NCBI GenBank assembly: GCA_027575805.1
Contig: JANBPU010000292.1
Coordinates: forward strand, 1 to 19,163
Direction: 5' to 3'
DNA length: 19,163 nucleotides
Origin: Mycoemilia scoparia
Lineage: Eukaryota > Kickxellomycota > Kickxellomycetes > Kickxellales > Kickxellaceae
Numbering within the stretch: the stretch's first letter is position 1; every line of letters begins with the position of its first letter. Below are positions 8,480-17,868 of the stretch, in pieces. A program made the position numbers and the translations under genes. The notes beneath the pieces are model-generated. The model saw nothing but the letters and a program-made list of their open reading frames with translations. It did no database searches and was not told the DNA's origin.

Positions 8480-9320
8480 TCAAAATCATAAGTTTAGACC
8501 CATTCAACAAAGTAATAGTAATTGATAAATTCATCAGCACACTCTCCTCAAAAAAAGAAGGCCACACAAAAGATCAAAAAACTTTTTAATGTCTAAAAGA
8601 ATCTCTACTCTGTCTCCTCCCAAATGTATAACCAAAGAACAACTCAGATCATATCATCAACAATTATAATATCCACACCACTGCTATTTGACATTGAATA
8701 TTGCTTATTCAATTTCTCTTTGATTCTAGGCTACTTGAAGCGACTTGGCACATTTATTCCTTTTATAGATCATTTATAAAAATCAAACGCATAAAATGGC
8801 CTCCATGGAGTCAGCTTTAAGCTCTAAAATTGATTTATAGTAGTATTGGTTGCTCCATCACATTCGACGTTAATATTCAATCTTACAAACTGCCAAGAAA
8901 TCAACAGTTACTTGCACACATACATTACCAAATCAATAGTGTCAATAATAAAATAAGACAGCGCACACATACACACACACACAACAAAGTATGTATGAAT
9001 GCATTTTGTGCATGTAAGAGGTTTTGTTTGTTTATTCAAACAAAGACATCCAACCAGCATTCCAAAATTCCTTACCATATCTCTCCCTCCCCAACAACAA
9101 CTTCACCAATAGACCAGCTGGAAGTTCGACGTATACAAAACAGGAAAGGATTGTGTGAGAAAATGCTTGAATATTTCTTGAATATTTCCCTCTTTTTTTC
9201 TGTTGGAGAAACATTCCTCCAGACTGAATACTAAAGCCATTATTTTCTAGAAAAACAATAATGATGGTGATCAACTGATGTCGTATCAATATACAAAGCC
9301 CAAGGAATAGGGATTTAGCC
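8480..9320. other. intergenic stretch with short doubtful frames
   Basis: No gene can be supported. Short ATG frames exist (26 codons from 8,589, starting MSKRISTL; 14 codons from 8,796; and 79 codons from 8,995 to a stop at 9,234, starting MNAFCACKR). The last is preceded by a CA repeat and an overlapping out-of-frame ATG at 8,991. It has mixed composition and no motif. I leave all of them uncalled. Confidence 0.4.
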
Positions 9321-9327
9321 AAAACAC

Positions 9328-9366
9328 CCTCCTCCTCCTCCTCCTCCTCCTCCTCCTCCTCCTCCT
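9328..9366 (+). repeat. CTC trinucleotide microsatellite
   Basis: About twelve perfect CTC units in a row. It could translate to poly-Arg or poly-Glu in - strand frames, but no gene frame supports that. Confidence 0.9.
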
Positions 9367-10274
9367 TTTATCAAAGTGGAGGAGGCTGGTGCTTAAAAGA
9401 TAAGCATAGCTTCTTAACCTCAAAGGAAACGTGCGTAATATAGATTGCGGGTTAATGTGAATAAATGATGGTGATTCATAGCATCGCATCCTTGGAGAAT
9501 TCTAGATTGATGTAATACAAGGAAGGGTACATGGACGGGTGGGAACATTAGCAATGAACAGTCCTACCAAATTCTCAACCCCTCTATTCACTTTGTAATG
9601 GTTAAACTGCCCGAAGCTCAAACGCCGAGATAGGCCATTGTAGTTGCTGTTTTTTTACAGTGAAAAGGCCCATGAATGATTGTGACTAGTAAAGTGGCTT
9701 GAACGCCGCACCCACAGTTATAACGTAAAAGGAAAGCATGTAACGCCTGATAAAGTAAGAGCAATGTTTTCTTGGCAAACACACACACACACACACAGAA
9801 GAACTGATTGATTCAAACCAGAGAGGCTTGGGGGGATGGGGAGGAGACATGAGAGAGCCCTTAAAGCGGGCACCGATAGGCACTGAAAACTCATCACATG
9901 TTGAATTTCCCGTTTTAGATTCGGGGTGTTTCTTTGTTGGCAAAAAGTTGAGGCGACCCAAATATTATTCCTCTTTCTTTCTCCCAGTCTCTGTGGGACC
10001 CCAGGCATTAAAACTACAGCCATCAGCAACAAAAGTGGTGCTGGTGCTACTGCTCAAGAGATTCGGGCCATTACTTTTTTGTTTCTATCATCATTTTATC
10101 ATTTAAATACCCTTTTTATCCAGTCGGCCATTTGCATTACTTTTCATTTTCAACCCAACCAGCTTGTATTAATAGCTGGCGCGCCGGATTGCATATAAAC
10201 CCTGGCTCCATATATATCCATTCTCTTTTTTGTATAATTTTTACGTGTGTCATGGTATATTTTGGTGGTTTATA
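9367..10274 (+). promoter_or_regulatory. long 5' flank of the cation exchanger gene
   Basis: About 900 bases without a supportable gene. It holds a CA microsatellite at 9,778-9,797 and a TATAAA at 10,194-10,199, 76 bases before the ATG at 10,275. TATATAT follows at 10,211. I looked for the calcineurin/Crz1 site GNGGC(G/T)CA and found only near matches (for example GTGGCTTG near 9,692), so calcium control cannot be claimed. Confidence 0.4.
10194..10199 (+). promoter_or_regulatory. TATA box of the cation exchanger gene
   Basis: TATAAA 76 bases upstream of the ATG, just after a GC-rich GGCGCGCC block. Confidence 0.45.
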
Positions 10275-12776
10275 ATGGATAAACATAATAGCAACTATAT
10301 TCCTTATAGCCAAGAGACGACAGACCACAAGAACCACCAGCACTCACCAGCTGGTAGTAATGACGAAGGCGCTTCCAGAGTATCCTCACCGCCAGGTGGC
10401 GACTCTAGATTACTAAGCTCTTCAATAACATTGATACCTCCACAGCAACAGCATTTCCCGGCTCCAGGGACATCTGTACATAACAAAAACAATAACCTAC
10501 ACCATGCTTCACACAGAAGCCAAGATGAACTTGTAACTATTGATAATGCATTTGTTCCTCTACCCTCATCATCTGTTCGCCGGAAGAGCGCCGGTCCAGC
10601 CAACCACGGTCACCATAGTCTCCACCATTACGCCACTGATAATATTTATGGCGATCATCATACCAACGGTCGCAATGGCATATACGAGCATGATGTGGTA
10701 GAAGAAGAAGAGGATGGGGAGGAGGAAGACCTTAATGATATCCGAAGGCACCACTATAGAAACAGCATGATGATGATTTATGGCAGTGGCCATGAATTTG
10801 GTACTAACTCAACACAGTCTCGTTCATTTTTACATTCGGGCAGTACCAGTGATTTGCATAGACGGCACAGCAACAACAGCTACGCCATCCGTGATAATGA
10901 GCCGCCAACTACATATCCACATGGCCATCACCACTATTCTCCTCCATATGATATTGGCGACGAGGAAGGTCAAAGGATCGTTGTTGGTCCTCCCATAGAC
11001 GAAGATGCTGACTACAATAATGGCAAATCCAAGCGGAAGCACAGTAAATTTCCCTTCCACTTGAAACGGCACAGAAAACTAGCCCCTCCTCCACCCGTAC
11101 CAACAGATGCAAATATCCAAGGTATTGTTGAGGCCGGAAAACTACCAGCCAGGTCTCCTCCACCCCTCAAATCCATGAAACCCCCCTACACTCCACCAAC
11201 ATTTAAATCGACTTTAAAAAACCTCATAACCTGCTCGTACCTCAACATCCTTCTCTTAGTAACGCCATTCGCCATAACATCCTATTTCATGGAATGGAAT
11301 GGTCTAGCTGTCTTCATCCTCAACCTAGTCTCTCTGATCCCCCTGGCAAACCTCATGGGCTTTGTTACCGAAGAAATCGTACTGCGACTAAACCACATTC
11401 TGGGCGCAATCCTGAGCTGTACCCTGGGCAACTCCGTAGAATTCATTACCGGAATAATGGCCTTACGTCAATCCGAATACGAAATCATCCAAATGACAAT
11501 GCTGGGCGTGATTCTGGCAAACACCATGCTCATTGTGGGGATTTCGTTCTTTGTGGGTGGATGTAAATACCGGGACCAATATTTTAATATCACTGTTGCT
11601 CATACTTCTTCGGCTCTGATGGGGCTGGGCGTGTTGAGCATGATTATTCCGGCCGCGTTTACACAGGTTGTTGCGCCGGATAAAGAGATTTTGGTCGGGA
11701 CCCTGGCACTTTCTAGAGGAACGTCGGTTATTCTGATGGTCGTGTATGTGTTGTATTTGGTGTTCCAGCTTAGGACTCATATTGTGGTGTTGAAGGAACG
11801 GAATGCAAGACAGGCTGTTTCTTGGGAAATGCATAAACAACAACAAAAACAGCAACAGCAGTTAGAAGAGGGAAATGCCAGAAAGAAGGCAAAATATAAT
11901 GGCGGTGGTGGTGGTGACTCGGATGATATGGAAAAGTTTAGTAGTAATACCATTATTATTACTACATCGGGTTTGAATTCCAAGGAATTATCAAGCAGCA
12001 GTAGTATCAGAAGTGATATTTCGGACTTTGAAATAAATCCTTCCAAACTAAACCCAAACAATACCAAAAATACCCCCATTGTCCCAGTAGATATTACCAA
12101 AACCACCATTGGCAATCCCAATTCTTTGGATGACCCCCAACAATCCCAACTGCCAACAGGAACAAACCCTCTAACACCCTCCAGCCAACAGCAAGTCGAA
12201 GCAAACTCCAAGAGTGAAGTAGAAATGCAATCCCAACATTCGCACAAACCCCAACTCCTCCTATGGGTAGCCATAGTATTTCTGTTCCTAATTTCGATCT
12301 GTGTTTCGCTAACCGTCGAAATCCTGGTCCACCATATCGAATACGTCACCGAACATTGGAATGTCAGCAAAGAATTTGTCGGCCAAATCATCCTGCCCGT
12401 CACCATCTGTCTTTCCGAACGCCTAATGACCATAATGCTGGCCCTAAAAAACGAAATGGATATAACAATTTGTATGATCACCGGAAGTTCTACCCAAGTA
12501 ACCTTGTTTATTTTACCCCTGTTGGTTGTGATTGCATGGGGAATGGGCCATCCCTTGACTTTGAAGTTTGACGGTTTCGAAACTACGGTTATGCTGATTT
12601 CCGTACTGGTCATTAATTACATTATTGTTAGTGGAAGATCGAATTGGCTAAAGGGAATTATGTTGATTTCTGCATATATGATTGTGGCCCTGGCGTTCTT
12701 TTATTATCCTGTTGATTCTGATGATGATGATATTGGTAATGGCGTTGGTATTGGTGGTGGTCCGCTTCTTCGCTAA
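10275..12776 (+). CDS. CAX-family cation/H+ exchanger (VCX1/VNX1-like), vacuolar membrane
   Basis: An intronless gene of 833 codons. The first ATG in the frame is at 10,275 (A at -3). Residues 1-308 are hydrophilic: His-, Asn- and Pro-rich with an acidic run near 142 (EEEEDGEEED) and Pro-rich motifs before the membrane. The first membrane half (about 320-512) has the alpha-1 repeat with GNSVEF (Gly385, Asn386, Glu389). A loop of about 150 residues (514-660, Gln- and Ser-rich, GGGGGDSDD) plays the place of the acidic motif. The second half (about 661-820) has KNEMD and GSSTQVTLF, typical of CAX. Yeast Vcx1 is about 411 aa, so this is twice that length through its N-terminal extension and loop. 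Family members exchange Ca2+, Na+ or K+ for H+ across the vacuole. The second GNAAEH motif is changed to ICLSER (711-716), so ion choice is open. Symbol withheld because VCX1 and VNX1 types cannot be separated by eye. Confidence 0.9.
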   Translation: MDKHNSNYIPYSQETTDHKNHQHSPAGSNDEGASRVSSPPGGDSRLLSSSITLIPPQQQHFPAPGTSVHNKNNNLHHASHRSQDELVTIDNAFVPLPSSSVRRKSAGPANHGHHSLHHYATDNIYGDHHTNGRNGIYEHDVVEEEEDGEEEDLNDIRRHHYRNSMMMIYGSGHEFGTNSTQSRSFLHSGSTSDLHRRHSNNSYAIRDNEPPTTYPHGHHHYSPPYDIGDEEGQRIVVGPPIDEDADYNNGKSKRKHSKFPFHLKRHRKLAPPPPVPTDANIQGIVEAGKLPARSPPPLKSMKPPYTPPTFKSTLKNLITCSYLNILLLVTPFAITSYFMEWNGLAVFILNLVSLIPLANLMGFVTEEIVLRLNHILGAILSCTLGNSVEFITGIMALRQSEYEIIQMTMLGVILANTMLIVGISFFVGGCKYRDQYFNITVAHTSSALMGLGVLSMIIPAAFTQVVAPDKEILVGTLALSRGTSVILMVVYVLYLVFQLRTHIVVLKERNARQAVSWEMHKQQQKQQQQLEEGNARKKAKYNGGGGGDSDDMEKFSSNTIIITTSGLNSKELSSSSSIRSDISDFEINPSKLNPNNTKNTPIVPVDITKTTIGNPNSLDDPQQSQLPTGTNPLTPSSQQQVEANSKSEVEMQSQHSHKPQLLLWVAIVFLFLISICVSLTVEILVHHIEYVTEHWNVSKEFVGQIILPVTICLSERLMTIMLALKNEMDITICMITGSSTQVTLFILPLLVVIAWGMGHPLTLKFDGFETTVMLISVLVINYIIVSGRSNWLKGIMLISAYMIVALAFFYYPVDSDDDDIGNGVGIGGGPLLR

Positions 12777-13410
12777 TTATATTAATGATGACCAACTAAC
12801 CACCATTTGAATAGTTGTCCGGGGACAAAGTGATATATAGCAAGAAATTCTACATCAAAAGAAAAAAGGCTACTAGCCCTCCCATGCATTCTCTACAAAA
12901 TCAGTCCATATGATATACATTTTAGCTGGAACATGACAGATTATTGGCTATTATCCAGGGAATTCTTTTGGTATACTTTCAAAGGAGAAGCTCTGTCGTA
13001 TATCCACATACATCAATCTACACACATACCCAACTATGTGTGATAGAAGCATTAGATTTTATATAACATAATACTTTTTATGCCTTGTATTTTTATTAAT
13101 ATACCACAACTTTATTTCATTTACTGCAAACTTATTTGTTGTGGGCAATGCACATACAGAGACTTGATTCCTGCTTTATGCATGATATTGTAACCTTGGA
13201 ATTGGTTCAAAAATAAAAAAGAACTGTCAGTTCTCATAACACTGCTTTTATATAATTCAATTTTGTGTTTTATTCAACATAAAATATAATATTTATAAAT
13301 GCTTTTGTTTTTGTCAGGTGCACACATACACACACACACAGAGAGAGAGAGAGTGTGTGTGTGATGGAAGAAAATCTTGGTAATCTGTGAGGCTCTATTC
13401 GGGCCATACT
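12777..13410. other. convergent 3' region between the exchanger and the small-gene array
   Basis: AT-rich with no frame of coding character on either strand. The exchanger (+) ends at 12,776 and the first array gene (-) ends at 13,411, so this is shared terminator and 3'-UTR space. AATAAA-type hexamers occur, for example near 13,212. Confidence 0.5.
13321..13363. repeat. CA/GA/GT compound microsatellite with inverted symmetry
   Basis: CACACATACACACACACACA, then about six GA units, then GTGTGTGTGTG. The CA and GT arms are complementary, so a hairpin with a GA loop is possible. It lies 50 bases past the stop of the first array gene. Confidence 0.85.
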
Positions 13411-13755
13411 TTAAACTGTGATACCGCGTGCTTCAAGCGCTTTCATTTTTTCAATATTCTTTTTAGATCCTCTTTCATAAATCACATAAAGCCCCCAACT
13501 CATTAAAACTATGCATTTTAAATATCATCATCATCATCATTCATTTGTTAGTTGCTTGTTTACTAGTTACTGTATATAATAAATATGCCAGAATCAATAT
13601 AATTTTATACATGATGATATATAAACAACAATAAAAAATATATTGTTTGGCAAAGAAGGAGGATGAGGAAGAAGAAGAAAGTATCAGTTTTATTTTTACT
13701 TACAAGCGACAGCTATTAAACCAATTGTAAATCCAAATACTACCCAAGGTTCCAT
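13411..13755 (-). CDS. array member 1: 49-aa single-pass membrane protein, two exons
   Basis: Exon 1 is 13,755-13,704 (17 codons plus one base). The intron is 13,703-13,509 with donor GTAAGT, an AACTAAC branch-like site and acceptor ATAG. Exon 2 is 13,508-13,411, ending TAA. The join is phase 1, as in the three other members. The protein starts MEPWVVFGF; residues 4-27 form one membrane segment across the splice. A short basic/acidic tail follows (YERGSKKNIEKMKALEARG) and it ends ITV. It lacks the TLV and IEMG motifs of the other members, so either the tail was lost or this is the ancestral short form. The intron shares a TAGTTAC...ATAATAAA block with the other introns. No known family is recognised; a small mitochondrial or ER membrane subunit is a possible alternative. 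Confidence 0.65.
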
Positions 13756-14000
13756 ATTGTAGTGTATATTTGTAAGTTTGATATAAATAGTCGTAAAAGT
13801 AGATGTAAAGTCTAGTAGATATTTTGTGGTGTAGTATATAAGTCAGTTTTAAATAAACATAATTATAAAGCGTTTAGATGATGGCATTTCTGTTAAAAAT
13901 TCCAGAGAACATAGTATGTATATATACTTATCTGCACTATTGTCCTTCATTTTACATACATTCACGCATAAACACTTGTTCTTTATTTGCATTTTGAAGA

Positions 14001-14090
14001 TTAGCTTATTTTTAAAAAATCTAAATATTCAAGCTCCTTAGTAATGCTTTTGAGCTGATAGATTATTTGTTGGGTATTTATACACGCAAA
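14001..14090 (-). repeat. duplicated segment upstream of array member 1 (KE/EYLD segment 1)
   Basis: On the - strand it contains codons for ELEYLDFLKIS and a TAA at 14,003-14,001, 246 bases before the ATG of member 1. The DNA around GCTTGAATATTTAGATTTT matches the segments upstream of members 2-4. The upstream part is diverged and the frame opens only from a TAG about 40 codons earlier. Confidence 0.5.
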
Positions 14091-14311
14091 TAATTTGTAT
14101 ACGATTAGTATTATTATCTCCTAATACATTTGGAATCGGATAGTGTTAAAGAAGACACAAACCAATCAAAAATCATTCTAAAAAATATATATTTGTAACT
14201 AGCTACTAGTATCTAAATCAATGAACTCTCACTAAGGAATACACAAAAGGTTGACCCAAAATCAAATAATCATCACATTTGTATCATTTTGGAAACAAAG
14301 CTACTAGGCCT

Positions 14312-14524
14312 TTAGACTTTCCTTTTTCTCCAACTTCCCCCATCTCTGCTTTTTATAGCAAAAAACTTTGACATAGGATCGCCATAATTGACAATTAATG
14401 AAGTTATGCAATATTTTGATTGAATATTAAACAGATTAAGTTTTAACTCTTGAACCTCTTTATTGAAATGATTAAATTTAACAAATATTATAAACCATTT
14501 TTTCAAACTAAACCAAGGACAAAG
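14312..14524 (-). other. coding-like open frame without ATG
   Basis: The frame is open for about 70 codons and ends at TAA 14,312. It lacks an ATG near its start. Its composition looks protein-like (KEVQELKLNLFNIQS, GDPMSKFFAIKSRDGG). The acceptor-like GGTTTAG at about 14,510 suggests it might be a last exon. Its part YCIT...FFAIKS weakly resembles frames just upstream of the EYFD/EYLD segments of units 3 and 4, so it may be a relic of the same duplicated gene. Confidence 0.3.
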
Positions 14525-14844
14525 AAAAGTCTATATGTCATTTAAAGTTATTTTTATTTTTTCATAATTCCATCTTGTTAAATCACACACACACATGTAT
14601 TAATCAATAAGGCATCATTATGAGAGGGTTAATATCTTAAGAACACGTACAAACAATAAAATGTATAAAGAATACGTATGTTTATATAGTGAATTTATTG
14701 CACCCTTTTATTAATGATTCCGTTAATAAATTTAGAGACATCATTATATATATTTTCCGTATAAATAATGTGGGATGCATCTAGGTACTATTGTCTATTC
14801 GTCTCATCTCTATTATTTAGATTTACTTGCGGATATACATGCAT
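14520..14844. other. intergenic stretch 3' of array member 2
   Basis: AT-rich with a short CA run at 14,585-14,594. I see no gene, known repeat or RNA here. Confidence 0.5.
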
Positions 14845-15261
14845 TTATATTGGTGGTGTCCCAACAAGAGTTTCTTCGTCACTATCTCGAACACCCATTT
14901 CAATGCTTTGGTTAGCTTGCGCAACATTTCTCATTTCATGAGCATCATTTGTAGTATTTTGGCCAGCCTGCTCCACAGTGTCTATTTCATCTCTAGGTTT
15001 ACGAGAACAGCAACATTGTGAAACAGTGATAAATATTACAAAGCCTAAAATAGCTAGTTTTGACAATATCATAAAGTATGTGTTTTAAATACAAAATAAA
15101 TATAAAACGTTTATTAGTTGGTTACATTATAAATCATAGGCGACATTATCACTGTTTTATCTTTAATAACCTGTGATTAAGCTACTGTTATATATAAAAG
15201 TAGGATATTATTATTACTTACCAGCAACGAATATATATAAAATTATAAAAGCGGTACCCAT
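14845..15261 (-). CDS. array member 2: 82-aa single-pass membrane protein, two exons
   Basis: Exon 1 is 15,261-15,222 (13 codons plus one base). The intron is 15,221-15,054 with donor GTAAGT, a branch-like AACTAATA and acceptor ACTAG. Exon 2 is 15,053-14,845, ending TAA. Phase 1. The protein starts MGTAFIILY; residues 3-24 form the membrane segment, built from both exons. A Cys-rich basic junction (QCCCSRKPR) follows, where palmitoylation is possible. The tail is acidic and polar with QSIEMG and, near the C terminus, EETLVGTPPI. Positive charges after the segment suggest the tail faces the cytosol. There is no cleavable signal peptide. The function is unknown. An ATG inside exon 2 would give a 75-aa alternative, but the conserved splice pattern favours this model. 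Confidence 0.72.
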
Positions 15262-15474
15262 CTGTTTAAATATAAAGCTATGTAGTTTTTGGAATTTAAA
15301 TAAAAGTAATTGTAAAAAGTGTAATAGTTTATAGTGTAGTTATTTTGTAACAATGCAATCATATAAAAGTGTTTTGAACAGAAAAAGATAATGTCAAAAT
15401 ATTAATCTTTTTATTAAATGGCAGTAAACCAAAAATATTTATACAGTTGATAATGCTGATGATGCATATTTTCT

Positions 15475-15577
15475 ATACACTAAATCTATTGATTTAAAAT
15501 ACAAATCAAAATATTCAAACACCTTGCGCTTTTCTGGATTTAGTTGGTTTAATATTCAGAAATAAAACCATTTCTTT
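15475..15577 (-). repeat. duplicated segment upstream of array member 2 (KE/EYFD segment 2)
   Basis: On the - strand it encodes KEMVLFLN, then, one frame over, NPEKRKVFEYFDLYF up to TAG at 15,477-15,475, 214 bases before the ATG of member 2. The frame change between the two parts is shared with segment 3, while segment 4 is in one frame. This is either a decayed gene or a segment needing a splice. Confidence 0.5.
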
Positions 15578-15684
15578 TTAGATTAATAGTTTGATATTAT
15601 TCAACAGCATCCTAAGTATCAAAAATAATTGATAAACCAATTACAATTCCATAAATTAATTTGTTGGTGGTAGATGATTAACAA

Positions 15685-15724
15685 GTACCACAGCGATGGC
15701 CTATAACCATCACTGCATAGTGGA
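15685..15724. repeat. imperfect palindrome
   Basis: CCACAGCGATGGCC and CCATCACTGCATAGTGG form an interrupted inverted repeat around CTATAA. It could fold as a small hairpin. It does not match family B ends. Confidence 0.4.
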
Positions 15725-15776
15725 TTTCGTCTTACCCCCAACTTCATAGTTTACAACAAATTTATAATTAGCATTT

Positions 15777-16031
15777 ATGCTTGACCCCATCTCTAGCATG
15801 ACAAGTCTGTTATATGTTCCTTTCCAGGGATTAAAGAGGCAACAGGTGAACAGAAATTTTTCAGATATTTATAGTATAGTAAAACACGCATGTAATAAGA
15901 GAGCACCAAAAACTCACTATATATTGAAGACAAGATATCAAAACAGGGTTATCCAAATCAAAGTTATAGAAAGGGAATCTAATAATGAAACACATCTAAA
16001 CTCTATAGAAACAGAAGTGTCAGCCTACTGA
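15777..16031 (+). CDS. possible 84-aa protein, unknown
   Basis: Starts at ATG 15,777 (MLDPISSMTS) and stops at TGA 16,029-16,031. It is basic and polar with a coding-like composition (KRQQVNRNF, RAPKTHYILKTRYQNR, then an acidic end ESNNETHLNSIETEVS). It lies on the opposite strand to the array, between member 3 and the EYFD segment of unit 2. There is a TTCCAG acceptor-like site inside it near 15,827, so part may be intron. No homologue is recognised and no second copy is seen in the other units, which weakens it. Confidence 0.3.
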   Translation: MLDPISSMTSLLYVPFQGLKRQQVNRNFSDIYSIVKHACNKRAPKTHYILKTRYQNRVIQIKVIERESNNETHLNSIETEVSAY

Positions 16032-16494
16032 AGTTCCATTCCCCATCATCATCAAAATAAAAGCCAAGCTGGATTGAATGACCAAAGTAGTCAAATAATA
16101 TCTGGCAAGACATTTGGCAAATTGTAATCACAATTGTTGCTAATTTTCCTTTCAGTACCCATACAGGTTTATATTTGTAGAAATATGTTCAAGTACTTCG
16201 CCACATTTCTGTTATTATAAACACGGGCAACAAAAGACAATGATCAGTTTTTTCTTGGCATTTAGTTATTTATGTTTGCGTATGATTAAAATGGTTAGTT
16301 TATTGTAAAGAATATATATATATATATATATATATGATAAAACTAATGATAAAGAGTATTTCTCTTTGTATGTAAAACCAGGCCATTATTATACCAAGTT
16401 TAATAGATGCCTTCATTCCACTTTTATATGTATATAATACTAAAAAGTAAGATACCTTCCTATAAAATTTATGTATAAATGGTGCAAGGTATTT
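16032..16494. other. intergenic stretch with a TA microsatellite
   Basis: No gene seen. A run of about eleven TA units lies at 16,314-16,335. Confidence 0.55.
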
Positions 16495-16974
16495 CTAGAC
16501 ATTTGTACTTCTACTACCACCCATATGACCCATTTCTATCATTTCGTTATTATGATTCCTTCCATAAACTGGTGATGATGGAGGTCCTGTCCCAACAAGA
16601 GTTGATTCTGAACTCTCTCTTCTATTAGTATGACTTGTATCATTTTGATCAGCTCCCTCCTGCCGACTCCTCCTACTCCTTTTATTCTTATGCCAATTCA
16701 ATAAATTAGAAATTATGACACCCACGACTATAGCTCCAGCAACTGGTTTTTTACACCATTATAAAACACATGTAATAAATACAGAATAAAAATGCACAGA
16801 AAGTTAATTTTTTGATTAGATAGTTTTCTAGTTACATTATAAAGCTAATGTAACACAGTTGTCTTTTAACCCATGGATTGCAATTAGTATAACTGTAAAA
16901 AAATATTTGTTTATTTGCTTACCAGAACCACATACAATCCCCATTATAGCATATTCAGAAAGACCTGAACTCAT
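16495..16974 (-). CDS. array member 3: 99-aa single-pass membrane protein, two exons
   Basis: Exon 1 is 16,974-16,923 (17 codons plus one base). The intron is 16,922-16,743 with donor GTAAGC and acceptor AACCAG. Exon 2 is 16,742-16,495, ending TAG. Phase 1. The protein starts MSSGLSEYA; residues 8-32 are a Gly/Val/Ile-rich membrane segment with small-residue spacing (GSVAGAIVVG) that often supports helix packing. A strongly basic junction follows (HKNKRSRRSR), marking the cytosolic side. The tail has SESTLVGTGPP, then EMIEMGHMGGS near the end. The tail motifs TLVG and IEMG match member 2 but in the opposite order; the order and the MGGS sequence match member 4. Upstream lies ATTTATACTCATACTTC, similar to the leaders of the other members. 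Function unknown. Confidence 0.72.
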
Positions 16975-17187
16975 TATGTAACCTAATTTTTGAAGTATGA
17001 GTATAAATAGTAATAAATGTTGAAATATAAAGTTTAGTAATTTTCTAGCGAATGTATAAAAGACTTTTAATAAAAAATGTAATGCTTAATAATGGTATAA
17101 TTCTTTAATGGCAGACAGGTAAAGATATTTATATTAACTCTGTCGTATATTTACATAGTCACTTAACCAAGTGCGATACATTTATTT

Positions 17188-17290
17188 TTATCCAAAATGA
17201 TTATTTAAAAACCAGAAATCAAAGTATTCAGATGCTTTGGTTTTTTCTGGATTTTGATGATAAATTATTAGGATATACAACTACTTCTTT
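17188..17290 (-). repeat. duplicated segment upstream of array member 3 (KE/EYFD segment 3)
   Basis: On the - strand KEVVVYPN is followed, one frame over, by NPEKTKASEYFDFWF and TAA at 17,190-17,188, 214 bases before the ATG of member 3. About 47 bases upstream of the KE codons is a TGA aligned with one in segment 4; the 67 bases from GATTGAT to AAAGAAG align without gaps between the two units. Before that TGA a frame with CVIKS and DYLFIK resembles CIIKE and NYLFIA of unit 4. Confidence 0.55.
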
Positions 17291-17518
17291 AATGTCGATT
17301 AAGTTGATATACTTTCACTAGTACTTTAGCAAGTGTCAAAAATATGGTCTATCAATCCAGATTTTCTTTCTTTTAATAAACAAATAATCCTGGTCAATAT
17401 GCAAATAGACCAAATCACTCTTGATTACACAAAATAGAATCATGTAAAGGGAACCCGATAATCAATTTATTCAATGTTATTACAGGTAAGATAGTTATCA
17501 AGGTTGAAAACAATAAGT

Positions 17519-17631
17519 GGGTAATAATTTTTGAAGGGTAAATTTTAGTGACCAATGGTTATAGGCGCAATCACAGTCAAACAGATGTCCAGTTGTATTA
17601 GTAAACTTTCACCCTTCAAAAATTATTGCCC
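17519..17631 (+). mobile_element. MITE-like element family B, copy 3 (113 bp)
   Basis: Left end GGGTAATAATTTTTGAAGGG, right end CCCTTCAAAAATTATTGCCC. The middle matches copy 2 block by block (ACCAATGGTTATAGGCGCAA, AGATGTCCAGTTGTATTAGT). Its length equals that of copy 2. The flanks AAGT and ATAT do not match, so the target duplication is lost or was different. It lies inside the small-gene array, between members 4 and 3. Confidence 0.75.
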
Positions 17632-17868
17632 ATATAATGAGAAAAATACAGAGTTTATTGTATATAATAAACCTAGATAATAAAACCACTGAAGTTTAAT
17701 TATAAATGTGGAAAACCAGAATAAAATATTGGCTTCAATAAATGATTCCAATTTATCTTTCAATGATAAATCATAATGCTACAAAGTAGGACAGAGCTTA
17801 CAATATAATGACTATATCAATAATACAGCTTCATGATATTCATCATATTTCGAGGTAGTGGTATTTCT

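Noticed and set aside
8796..8840. 14-codon ATG frame (MASMESALSSKIDL) after a TATA-like sequence
   Set aside because: It is too short, and no convincing donor or following exon was found.
9032..9322. 96-codon - strand frame and overlapping + strand frame
   Set aside because: The - frame starts with TTG, the two overlap, and neither shows a motif or clear coding pattern.
9601..10190. Crz1/calcineurin sites in the exchanger promoter
   Set aside because: Only partial matches to GNGGC(G/T)CA, which are expected by chance.
10230..10274. 15-codon extension of the exchanger
   Set aside because: It also begins with TTG; the ATG at 10,275 has A at -3 and a TATA box at a suitable distance.
11777..12613. 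278-codon - strand frame opposite the exchanger
   Set aside because: It is the antisense shadow of the conserved CAX coding sequence and has no recognisable domain.
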